Source of the DNA: Cloeon dipterum
Taxonomy: Eukaryota > Arthropoda > Insecta > Ephemeroptera > Baetidae
Direction of reading: 5' to 3'
DNA length: 64,000 nt
Assembly (NCBI RefSeq): GCF_949628265.1
Contig: NC_088787.1
Span: 6,996,501 to 7,060,500 of the forward strand
Positions 1 to 8,413 of the stretch are shown here, in pieces. A program made the translations under genes and the position numbers. The notes below the pieces were generated by a model that was not told the origin of the DNA, did no database searches, and was given only the letters and a program-made list of their open reading frames with translations. Position 1 is the stretch's first letter. Every line of letters starts with the position of its first letter.

Positions 1-88
1 GACTTTTGACATGTGACCTTTTTTGGGTTTTTCGAAAAAATGCAGAAAAACCTAATTCTGGAGGATTTTCCCTCTGGTATTATTATTA

Positions 89-912
89 GTGCGTTCTTCG
101 GGAGCAAATTTTTCTTCCTGGGAGTCCTGGTCCCGAAAAAATGTTTCCTGTTACCAGAATTTCCTGGTGCCCTTACCAAATATTTTTCCCGGGAATTCCC
201 GCTCCCGACTCTTATTTCCCGATCCTTCCCGCTCCCGATTTCCCGCCAAAAATTTTGAAATCGAAAGTAGACACCAGCAATGTTCGTTGATAATTTTTAA
301 TTCTTAGCTCTCATATATTTACAAATACAAACTTTCTATGCTCTTTTATTTTTCCATGTTGAAGTTGAAAATTAATGTACTTTGGGTTGATATAAAAATT
401 CACTGAGGCAATTTTTACTGGGCCACGTTAAATACTTCGTTTCAAATAAAATTCAATTTTTGTAAAAATGCAGATTATAATACTCAAACAAAACCTAAAA
501 AAATGCATTTTATACTGATCAAGAACTACTATTTCGACTCTTTTAAGTTGCGAGAATCATCACACGTCAATGAAAGAAAATTCTGTAACATTTTTAGTAA
601 TATTGGATGACAGAAAAGAAATATTACAGCTTGAACTCCGCAAATTGAAATTAGGACAGTTAATAAAGTTATCAAACCGTAAAAAATATCTAATATACAA
701 AACATTCCTAAAATTTTTTTAAACATTCTAGGAAAATTAAAAGCTAGTTGCGAAATTTGAATTTTGACTAGGTTACCGGGAATTCCCGCTCTCGGCAACA
801 CTTTCCCGCTCCCGTCCCGACCGTGGTTCCCTTCTAAAAATTTGGCTGCTGGCGCCGGGAATTCCCGGGAGATTCCGAGAGTCCTGATACATTCCCGTCC
901 CGGCGAACGCAC
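89..912. mobile_element. Non-autonomous hAT-like DNA transposon
   Basis: The ends are inverted repeats: GTGCGTTC at the left and GAACGCAC at the right, followed inwards by CGGGA-type sequence on both sides. The flanks are TATTATTA (81-88) and TATTATTT (913-920), an 8-bp direct repeat with one mismatch, which fits the 8-bp target duplication of hAT elements. Both subterminal regions are packed with CCCGGGAATTCCCG and GCTCCCG motifs in both orientations, of the kind hAT transposases bind. No open reading frame resembling a transposase is present in its 824 bp, so it would depend on an enzyme encoded elsewhere. Superfamily assignment is inferred from the duplication length and repeat style. Confidence 0.6.
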
Positions 913-2891
913 TATTATTTCAGAGTGACTTTTCGACAGAGATAAATTCGACAGAGAGTAAATTACGCTACTGAAGATAAAGAGCTACTTCAAAAACGAA
1001 ACGTAAGTTCTTACTGCGACTGTGACACGTGTCAAGGCAAACAGGAGCAACTGGTAGCAAGAGACGCGCAGGAGAAGTGACGACGCTCACAGGAGAAATC
1101 AGGATGCGATGTGCTTGCTGCCGCCGCTGCCAGCTGAAAAGATTCCTTTATTGAAGGATATGCTGGGGGTGGACGTGAAACCTCTTTGGGTGGTCGCTAG
1201 TCAGTAAGCGACTGGAACCTAACCTACTTTCAAAATGGGCAGTGCTCGCTTAACGTTTAAGGAAAAATTAGGACCCAGGTGCCAATCTCCGTGGATCCAC
1301 CGGAATATCCCGGGGAATGTGTTTCCACCCCGTTTTAAAAGTTGACTATTGTTACGTAGAAGTCACGCGAAGTTAATTAATATTGCTTAGAGCTTTACTA
1401 TTCGTAACATTGTTTCCGAAAATGACGATAATAGCGAGCATAAAGCTCGAAAATACAAGAGAGATCATTCTAGGATGATCCACCTCCTGCTCGCGGCCAG
1501 CTACTTAGCCAATACTTTGACTTTATTTCCACCACAAATGGAGATATTTTCATTAAATTAGCCACCAAACAACTCTTCATATATCATAATTAATCGATAA
1601 AATTAAACCTTCTCACTACCGCTAAACTTTCGCGCCAAAAGCTTCTGCCGGGCATGCGTGGCAACAGCGCTCAACCTTCAACAATCAACAATGGCGAGCA
1701 TGCCGGCCCACGCCACCCACGCCCACGCTTATATCGAGCATTTTATTGCTTCCATCTCGATAAAAAAAACTTTGTCGCACCCGAATCTAGGGTTTTAGTG
1801 GTCCTACTTACAAGAAATACGCACCGTTTGACTCGTCTTGAAATGAATTAAATAACTAAATTGTTTGAAGAAGACAATTAATCGTCAACGTCGTGCTTAA
1901 GGTGTTAAAACGGACGAAAAATGCTAAATTTCACGTTGTTAAGGGGGTTAAAAGGGGGTTGGGTGGTTGGTTGGTCTCATATACCCCTTTATTACACTTG
2001 GGGACGTCGAGACGAGTCTAACAGTATGCAGTTTTTTAATACCGGATGATTAGAAGTTTAGATTTGGTCGATTATCTTTTTTTCTCGTCCTCGAAAAACA
2101 TGAGTTTTCATATTTTTCAGTTTATATTAAAAACATTTGAAATTTTAGCGTTTCTAACTTAATTTTTCGTGCTCTACAAAATGGCTATAGAAAAAATAAA
2201 ATTTTCAATACGATCATTTTCAAATTTGAGTTTAAAATAAAAATATCAATTTTAATGACCTTGAACTTTGACCTATGACTTTGGGGTCAACATAAAAGTT
2301 GTTTGCCTTGTTGAGACGAGTACATCAGTTTTTTAATTTTGGTTCTAGGACCACTCTGAGCAAAGTTATGAAGTATTGAAAGAATTGGCTCATTTACCAT
2401 ATTTAGGAGGATACAAATTTAATGATAAAAAACGTCACTAGATAGCGTTCTAGTGCTCGGATTGGTTTGAAATTTTTGTCAAGTTATGAAAAGTTAACCC
2501 TAAGCGAACAATTTTTTTCATACTTCTGACCAAAAGTGCCCCAAAATCCATCCTCTCTTTTGAGCAAATGAAATTAATTGCTTTCAGAATTAGAATAATT
2601 TATCAGTGAGAAGATAAAAAAGTACTTTTTAACCTTGAAAGTTAAATTTTATGTATTCCTCTGAGAATTTTCCAGTTAAGACAATTATTCCAACTTTGAT
2701 TTGAGGCTGATTTTCTTGAAAATTTACACTGCTAGCTCTATATTTTTTAACTGTGCATGATCATTAGAACCTAATCTGTGTGTTGCGGAGAAATACACTT
2801 TCGTTCCTCTTTAAAAACATCAGTTTCCATTTTATTTGTATTTATCAAATGCATATTTTACAAAAATTGAAGTTGAACATTGATTTTGCAG
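913..2891. other. Non-coding stretch; probably intron of the WDR55-like gene
   Basis: No supported exon was found here. The DNA is AT-rich apart from about 1030-1330 and 1640-1730. If the exon at 2892 is a true terminal exon, this stretch is part of the intron before it, because no further WD-repeat coding sequence was recognised between the hAT-like element and the acceptor at 2889-2891. Weak internal repetition around 2010-2340 (similar GAGACGAGT...CAGTTTTTTAAT segments twice) suggests an old unrecognised repeat. Confidence 0.4.
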
Positions 2892-3135
2892 AGCGACACA
2901 CTTGTTCCCGCATAAGCAACTTGGCATTGTCGGCACACACCTGTCGTCGACCGTGGAAAGCATGGACGCATCTGGCGACGGTGAGTTGATTGCGACAAGC
3001 GGCTTTTCTAACGTGATCCACTTAGACGGCCTGGTCGTGTCCGAGAGGGAGAAGAACGACAAGAAGGTGCTCAAACACAACCTGCCCTCGTCTAATGTAC
3101 GAAACGCCGGCGACTTTTTCCAAGACATGGCGTGA
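2892..3135 (+). CDS. WDR55: WDR55-like WD-repeat protein, C-terminal exon (partial)
   Basis: A consensus acceptor (TTTTGCAG) opens an exon of about 80 codons that ends in TGA at 3133-3135. The frame begins with one leftover base, so it continues from an upstream exon not found in the window. The peptide carries the final WD-repeat unit of WDR55, with FPHKQLGIVGTH, then DASGDGELIATSG, and a tail ending in DFFQDM. This corresponds to the human C-terminus with its ILPNRVVGSVGQH stretch and terminal DDFFAGL. WDR55 is a nucleolar WD-propeller protein needed for rRNA maturation. The usual aromatic-Asp pair closing the repeat (FWD) is replaced by HLDG here, so it may be a diverged exon or a relic. 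An AATAAA lies at 3264-3269. Family assignment is fairly firm; functionality is unproven. Confidence 0.55.
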
Positions 3136-3263
3136 ACAAATGATTATGCCTTTATGAATAGAGTGGTACAATTATTTAGGAACTTGACATTTTTAATATT
3201 GACAGCGTCCTTTTACGTTTATAAAGCAATATGCATTTAAACTCTTAATAGATTTTTGAGGTT

Positions 3264-3269
3264 AATAAA
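3264..3269 (+). terminator. Polyadenylation signal of the WDR55-like exon
   Basis: AATAAA lies about 130 bp after the TGA of the WDR55-like exon, in AT-rich DNA, which suits an insect-type 3' UTR. Confidence 0.45.
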
Positions 3270-3498
3270 AGGGATTTATATATGGTCTAAATTATTTGCT
3301 TGAACAGAAAAATGGAAATCTGCTAAAAACTGGTGCTCTTAAAACGCGAGGAACTTTATAAGAGTAAATTAAACGCTAAATTGATTATGATTAAAGACCT
3401 TTTGAGCTAGAATGCTCCAGATATGTGTCTATTCCATAAAGGAAACATTAAATTATTTGGCGTTTTAGTTTTCAGTGAAATCATGGAAATTGAAACAG

Positions 3499-3696
3499 GG
3501 TTGCATTTGCTTACCACCCGGTTTTTTTCACCACTGGTGTTTGACGGTTTTTACCACTCGATTTTTACCAATTTTTTGCTCAAGAATTGCAAGAAATGAA
3601 TTCTTTCCATTTTTCTTTTGTGCAAATCTAAAATTTTGGTCGGAGTGTTCAAAATTTCCTCCACTGTGCAGATATTTTCTTTTAAATTGCCATTTT
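3499..3696. repeat. Dispersed repeat, copy 1 (copy 2 at 53521-53665)
   Basis: This segment begins GGTTGCATTTGCTTACCACC and recurs in the TDG intron at 53521. The two share, in order, the start, CACCACT and CGATTTTTACCAAT blocks, an AGAAATGAATTC block, and an end at TAAATTGCCATTT. Copy 1 holds extra sequence. No coding potential or terminal repeat was seen, so the class of element is unknown. Confidence 0.6.
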
Positions 3697-3870
3697 GCTG
3701 CCTCTATTTCTCCAAAAATTTATCTCTGACAATCTTTCAAGTCAAGGTTACGGACTATAATTAGAAAATTATTGAAAAATAAGTTGAAAACATTGCCTGC
3801 AAGAAACTGGTAAAAATTGAACCAAAACCGTTTTTCACCACTGCACTGCATTTAAAAAAAACAGGCTTCC
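3697..3870. other. AT-rich spacer upstream of KIX unit A
   Basis: No gene was recognised. A second short CACCACTGCACTGC motif near 3836 may be a leftover of the preceding dispersed repeat. Confidence 0.3.
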
Positions 3871-4092
3871 TTTGTGCCGAGATCGCGATCATAGAAAAAG
3901 GAAAAAGGAAAACCAAAATCAGTCCAGCGGCCATTCGCCGTAAAAACGTCAGAAAATATTTTTTATTAAAAAAAAAACTCATTACGATTCTACGGCGATT
4001 GGCTGAACCGAATTTAGTTTTCAGCACGTCAAAAAACAAAGCAAATTAAGTGAAGAATACACAGTGACAGGATTGAGTCTGAAATTGTAGCG
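3871..4092. mobile_element. Palindromic MITE, 5'-degraded copy at the edge of KIX unit A
   Basis: The core matches the complete element at 5811-6078: AAAATCAGTC, CCATTCG, then AACGTC and GAAAATATTTT, the centre, GATTGGCT, TTTTCAGCACGTC, TTAAGTGAAGAAT, ACAGTGACAGGATTGA and TCTGAAATTGTAG. The right terminal arm is well kept, while the left arm cannot be recognised. The same degraded form sits in the same position beside KIX copy D (10128-10340). The element was therefore already in place before the A/D duplication. Confidence 0.55.
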
Positions 4093-5075
4093 GAAATTCG
4101 TTAAAACTAAATTTTTAATAAAGTCTATGGTTGCGCTCTCTGTTGAAAAAAAAAATTTTTTTGAACCAGGATAAAGTAGATTAATACTTTATTTTTCTTG
4201 ACAGATTAGGATTCATCGCTTTTGGGATTGTCTTTGTAGAGAAATAAATCAGATTTTGAAGTACCGGGAGACATTCCACCATTTGAAAAACGTAATAGTT
4301 TTACAGAAGACTCTAAAAAAATACTTATATGTATATTAACTTTGTCTTCAACTGAAAATTCTTATAAAATTTCCTCTTCCTGTCAAACCATGACCTCTAA
4401 ACGTAAAATATGGTTATCATTGTTTGACAAAAGCTTTTGTTCAATAATGGGTGGGTTCAACAATATTGAACAGAGACCTTTTGTACCTTCCCCTAACTTG
4501 CTGCCTCACTGTGAAAAATGGTAGCACAACAAGAGAAAAGAAAAAGCCTTGAAGTGCTTGGTCGGTTCATAACCTCCCCCGGCTCCCCCCACAAACTATT
4601 TCTTCCTTACTTCTGGGAAATCCTAGCATATTGTTAATTCCATACATATAATTCCAAAAATGCTCCTTTGTCTCTCAGTTGAGCTCTCTGTGGGCGCACG
4701 CATCAGCTTTCTGTCAGCTCTCTCACTCAGGTCTTCCCTTCGAATTTTTAACGCCGTTTCTCGTTCATGTAACTTTTTTTAAATTTATTTTAACTCGAAG
4801 CGCACTTCCCTATTTTTTAACATTATATTTGCAGCATTTTTTACAAGTGATAGACTTCAAGTAATGGCGGAGGAACAACAGCAGGGCCTAGGGAATGAAC
4901 CTGATTCTCCTAACCAGGGGGAAATGGAGAATTGGAAAAAATCGGTTTCCTCAGAAGTGAGAAAGATCAAAATTTTAAGACTGTAAGCAAAATATATTAT
5001 TGACTAAATCAAATCACTAAAATATCTCTCCGATTCGGCAGAATTAATGCTATGTGTCCATCGAGTCCCTATTAT
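3871..5075 (+). repeat. Segmental duplication unit A (partner: unit D)
   Basis: From the MITE core to the second KIX exon this block is closely similar to 10128-11090. It includes the same promoter-proximal run, such as GAGCTCTCTGTGGGCGCACG, the same 5' UTR intron and KIX exon 1. Unit A has about 230 bp extra at roughly 4150-4370 that unit D lacks. That insert contains a short stretch resembling the 435-bp MITE family (GAAATAAATCAGATTT...GGAGACA). Similarity stops shortly after the start of exon 2. Confidence 0.7.
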
Positions 5076-5105
5076 TGTGATCTAGAAAACACTACAAATA
5101 TTTAA
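4864..5105 (+). pseudogene. KIX mini-gene copy A, truncated
   Basis: Exon 1 (4864-4982) is open and encodes 39 codons beginning MAEEQQQGLGNEP, with the KIX helix-1 Trp and the RKIKILRL segment. A 59-bp intron (4983-5041) follows with GTAAGC and GGCAG ends. Exon 2 starts correctly (I-N-A-M-C-P) but diverges after about 10 codons and reaches TAA at 5103-5105. The regions encoding the second and third helices are absent, and the sequence after this point does not match other copies. An upstream 5' UTR intron with GTAACT and TTGCAG ends is still recognisable. It is best read as a copy whose 3' half was lost at a duplication or rearrangement breakpoint. A short 61-residue peptide could still be made. 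Confidence 0.65.
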
Positions 5106-5436
5106 TATTATTACCTCAATAATTTCCTGATGTCCTCCCTGTATATCTCTGACGAAGCGCTGTTTTCTGTTGTGTGTGTGAGACTGCATTTCATCTCATC
5201 CTACATTTCTGCTCTCTCATCCTACCTCAAACCCCCCCCCCTTCCCCTAAAATATTTAAGTGGAATTTTGTCTGTTCAATGGTGGTTTTTTCCCCTCAAT
5301 TCGTATACCGTGTCAAAATATTTTTCCTTTGTGATGCTTACAATGTGACCTGAACCCGAAAGAAATATGTCATTTTTGTCCAGTGAATAACAACAGGAGG
5401 AGAATAGAGCGAGAATTCCCAAAAGAAGCTTTATTA
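5106..5436. other. Breakpoint spacer after KIX copy A
   Basis: No gene was recognised. The stretch holds a pyrimidine-rich, cytosine-run segment near 5230-5250 and no similarity to the ends of the other KIX units, so it marks the right breakpoint of unit A. Confidence 0.35.
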
Positions 5437-5590
5437 TCACAAAATGCACTTGCCACAGGTAGCCCTTGCAAAGATTGGGGAATTCTTCCGCCGCGTGCAG
5501 TCCTTCAATTCGAGCGGCATCATGTCGTTCAACCCTAAATGAGAACGCTCGCTGGCCTCCTGGACTCCTTGCGTTTGGTGCGGTTGCAGA
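5437..5590 (-). other. Possible C-terminal exon fragment, unrecognised
   Basis: On the minus strand an open frame of about 50 codons ends with ATCGKCIL-like residues (TCGKCIL then TGA), and an AATAAA overlaps the next few bases. The peptide includes the run LNDMMPLELKDCTRRKNSP. An open frame placed directly before a polyadenylation signal looks like the end of a transcript, but the coding side is cut off at 5591 by a hAT-like element. The frame continues only into transposon sequence. No family was recognised. It may be a retrocopy end or chance. Confidence 0.2.
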
Positions 5591-5591
5591 C

Positions 5592-6269
5592 TAGAGCTCT
5601 GCACGGGTGGATTTTTCCCCCGCACCCACTCACGGAATTCTAAATTTGAGCCCGCAGTGCGGTTCGTTCCGAAAACCCGCACCCACGGGTTTTTAAACCG
5701 CAAACTTCATACCATAAATTTAGCAATTAACCAGTTGCATAAACCCTTAGTGTTCGAAGCCACCAACAAAAAGGCGTCTCCGTATACTTTGTTAACAAAT
5801 TTCAATTTTAGGCACTTGCCGCTGTGATTTCAGAATCAATCCTGCTTCTGTGCATTCTTCACTTAATATGCTTTCCTTTGACGTGCTGAAAACGAAAATC
5901 AGTCTAGCCATTCGCAATAGAAACGTCGGAAAATATTTTATATTTATATTAACAAGTTTTTCACGATTTGGTACGGATTGGCTTAACCGATATAGGTTTT
6001 CAGCACGTCTAACGAATAAATATTAAGTGAAGAATGCACAGTGGCAGGATTGATTCTGAAATTGTAGAGCAAAGTGCCTTAAAATCTAAAATATATGGTG
6101 GCGTGATCTGTTGGTAGCTTCGCAAAATATTTCGCGTTTTTTTAGTGCATAAACCCGCAACCGCACCCCACCCACCGCAAATATGACAAACAACTAAACC
6201 AAACCACACCACGAGTCGGTTATCCGCGGGTTAAAACCCGCACTACTTTTACACCCGTGCAGGGCCATA
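5592..6269. mobile_element. hAT-like non-autonomous element with nested MITE
   Basis: The left end reads GCTCTGCACGGGTGGATTTT. The right end, read from the other strand, gives GGCCCTGCACGGGTGTAAAA, so the terminal inverted repeat centres on CTGCACGGGT. Inside both ends lie repeated ACCCGCACCC and CCGCGGGTT motifs that can pair with each other. The middle (5811-6078) is occupied by a separate palindromic MITE. No transposase frame was seen. I could not find a clean 8-bp target duplication, so the superfamily is a suggestion. Confidence 0.5.
5811..6078. mobile_element. Palindromic MITE, complete copy (about 268 bp)
   Basis: Long inverted arms of about 80-100 bp begin GGCACTTGCCGC at the left and end GCAAAGTGCC at the right. 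They include TTCAGAATCAATCCTGC against GCAGGATTGATTCTGAA, and GACGTGCTGAAAAC against GTTTTCAGCACGTC. The element is flanked on both sides by TTA, consistent with the 3-bp TWA duplication of PIF/Harbinger elements, though TA is also possible. It has jumped into the hAT-like element. Related, left-truncated copies sit beside KIX copies A and D. Confidence 0.65.
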
Positions 6270-6270
6270 G

Positions 6271-6330
6271 TAGCCAGTATTAGATTTCCGAACTGCTCGA
6301 ATGCCTCCCATTATTTTAAAATGCATAAAC
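6271..6330 (-). mobile_element. SINE-like fragment cut by the hAT-like element
   Basis: Read on the minus strand, this piece contains AATGGGAGG, then TTCGAGCAGTTCGG, AATCTAATACTGGCTA. It matches the middle of the SINE-like copies at 30099 and 33829. Its continuation is interrupted exactly where the hAT-like element begins, so the hAT-like element probably inserted near or into an older SINE. Confidence 0.45.
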
Positions 6331-7163
6331 AAATGCTGATGAAAATAAGATAACATTTTTAATGATTTTTTTTTTGTCACAGCGGGCTGGCGCACTCGAG
6401 CCCTCGATATCGGGTCCAGGCGCGCATAAGCAATGAGAAATTAGTTAGCAAATCGGGTCTCTTTTGATTATTGCACATTTGAATAAACTGCTAAAACTAA
6501 TATTTTATGACCTCCGGTTTTTTGTTGCTAGTGACAATTTTTTATTGTTTCTGTGTATTAATCTACTTAATTCTGCTTAAGGTTTAAATTATTAAAATTT
6601 AAGGCAGTCGTCCCCTGAATTCCTTTGTATTTTTGTTTTACATGGAAAAATCGACCCCATTTTAATTTTAAAATAATATTGTAACATTGGTCCATTTTAA
6701 ATTTTATTCAAAATTACTTTTATAAGTTTTCTTTCTTTTTCTATGATTGCAATAGACTCAATGGAATTTTGTCGTTAGAAGGTGGGAAGTGGGAATAGCT
6801 ACATTTTAGTGATTTTATGAATTTCACAAAAATCCAGCCGCTTGTTTTGGGTGAGCGGCAAGCTTTACTTCATAATCCCCGAGGTACAACCCCTAACTCG
6901 CTCCAACAGTGAAAAAAGGTCACAGACCTGATCACATCAAGAAAAAAGAAAAAATCCTTGAAGTGCTTGGTTGGTTTATTACCTCACCCCACAATCTATT
7001 TCTCCCTTACTTCTGCGAAATCCCAGCATATTCTTAATTCCATACATAAAATGTTCAAAGAATTCTCCTTCGTCTTGAGAGTGAATCTGTGGGCCACATA
7101 AGCTTTCTGCCAGCTCTCTCACCAGGTCTTCCCTTCGAATTTTTAACGCCGTATCTCGTTCAT

Positions 7164-7221
7164 GTAATCCTATTTTTAATTTATTTCCACACTTCCCTAT
7201 TTTCTAACATTATAATTGCAG
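7164..7221 (+). other. 5' UTR intron of KIX copy B
   Basis: A 58-bp segment with GTAATC at its start, a CTAAC branch-type motif and TTGCAG at its end. The same borders are conserved in copies A, C and D. Its size matches the 59-bp and 60-bp coding introns of the gene. The surrounding sequence has no long open frame, so it would lie in the 5' UTR. Confidence 0.45.
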
Positions 7222-7250
7222 CATTTTTTACGAGTGATAGACTTCCAGCA

Positions 7251-7720
7251 ATGGCGGAGGGAGGACAGCAAGGCCCAGGGAATGGACCTAATGCTCCTAA
7301 CCAGGGAGTAAATGGCGATTGGCGAGTAACGTTCCAGCCAGCACTCAGAAATAATAATGCTGTTAGACTGTAAGCAAAATTTATAATTGACTAAATCAAA
7401 TCACTAAAATATCTTCGCGGTTCGACAGAATTGATGCTATCCATCCATTGGGTCCCCATGATGACCCAGAAAGCATCGCTTTTGTTTATATATGCAACTA
7501 TGCCAGAAGAATTGAAACAGTAATTTTTGAAATGGCGCGTAGTGAGGTGAGTTCTGTCTCAGAGGCACTCAGATCTATTATGAATGCTAAGAATGCCTTT
7601 TTCCAGGACCATTATGACCAATTGATTCAAAATATGACTCACATTTTCGCATCGTCGCGGGAAACTCAAGAAGGTCAAGACGAACAAATATTAGCATTAC
7701 AAGACGAAGGACAAGAATGA
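7251..7720 (+). CDS. Free-standing KIX-domain protein, copy B
   Basis: Three coding exons are proposed: 7251-7369, 7429-7546 and 7607-7720, joined by 59-bp and 60-bp introns, giving 116 residues. A Gly/Asn/Pro-rich leader of about 20 residues precedes the domain. Residues 24 to about 100 follow the CBP/p300 KIX pattern: a Trp (W24) opening helix 1, LR then RL, an AIHP turn (A43-P46), YARRIE at 64-69 (CBP YAKKVE), FEMARSE (CBP YESANSR), then DHYDQL (CBP DEYYHL). The tail is short and rich in Gln and Glu. KIX binds hydrophobic activation helices such as those of CREB and Myb; no acetyltransferase or other CBP domain is present. AATAAA follows the stop by only 9 bases. Both introns have good splice sites, and intron 2 is itself open in frame. 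Domain call by eye; function inferred. Confidence 0.72.
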
Positions 7721-7729
7721 GCTAAATGA

Positions 7730-7735
7730 AATAAA
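7730..7735 (+). terminator. Polyadenylation signal of KIX copy B
   Basis: AATAAA starts 10 bases after the end of the stop codon, giving an extremely short 3' UTR. The same GCTAAATGAAATAAAAAAG string follows the stop of copy C. Confidence 0.55.
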
Positions 7736-7940
7736 AAAGTCGTTATATAGAAGTAAATTTGCCTGTCATTTATTTTTTATTCCTTCCTGTCGATGAGAAA
7801 ATATTTTTAGTAAAAATCAATTGGTAAAGAAGGATCGATTTTACAAATTCATTGCACATTTTGTACTTTTTAACTATCTAATAGTTTGTTTGATAACTAT
7901 TTCTATTTTGTCTTTAAAAATTGGAACTGAAAGACTCTGT

Positions 7941-8413
7941 ACAGCTTTGATGTTTTTCAAATGGTAATGAATATGTATCCCTAATACTTCAAATATTATT
8001 TATTTCTCGACAAAAAGTATCCATAAGCGCTGGACAGATCTCAACAAGAGGAATCCAGATCTGTCGAGGAAAATTTTGAAGAAATTTGCAACATTTTATT
8101 TTAACTAAAGACCTCAGCGGCTAGATTTTATGTTGCAACAAATGGGACCGGCTTACAATTAGCAGAATTTTCAGCCCAGCGGCGGTGGCAGCTGGCGGCC
8201 GAAAATATTTTAAATTTGAAGTTTGACACTTCGTAACAGCTTGAAGGGTCGGAAGATATTTTTGTTCTCCTGCACTGTTTAATTTTTTAACCTTTTTCAC
8301 CGTCGGCTGGCTCAGCTTAGCCGCAAAGATTCACGGCTGCTGGCGGCTGCCCATGTGACCCAAAAATTTGCGCGGTTGTATATGAGACCTATAATTTTAT
8401 CTGATGCAAAAGT
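7941..8413. other. Spacer between KIX units B and C
   Basis: No gene was recognised. Near 8030-8110 there is a fragment resembling the 435-bp MITE family in reverse orientation (CAGATCTCAACAAGAGGAAT). Around 8175-8350 there are GGCGGC- and CTGGCGGC-rich segments in opposite orientations that could pair. Confidence 0.4.

Larger units (their letters stand above)
6461..7940 (+). repeat. Segmental duplication unit B (partner: unit C)
   Basis: Starting at TTTTGATTATTGCACATTTG, this block is nearly identical to 8414 onward for about 400 bp of upstream AT-rich DNA. It continues through the promoter-proximal segment and the whole KIX gene, with weaker similarity for 200 bp beyond the polyadenylation signal. 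The partner's junctions lie in unrelated DNA, consistent with a tandem duplication of about 1.5 kb. Confidence 0.75.

Noticed and set aside
1061..1207. Open frame of about 49 codons ending KPLWVVASQ
   Set aside because: No recognisable family and no polyadenylation signal close by; it is too short to separate from chance in a GC-richer patch.
1654..1851. 65-codon open frame with a His/Ala-rich alternative frame
   Set aside because: No domain or consistent splice context; could not be joined to the WDR55-like exon.
7448..7720. Reading KIX copy B exons 2 and 3 as one uninterrupted exon
   Set aside because: The extra 20 residues break the KIX pattern between helices 2 and 3; GTGAGT and TTTTTCCAG borders are present and copy D has a stop inside. 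Kept only as a possible retained-intron form.
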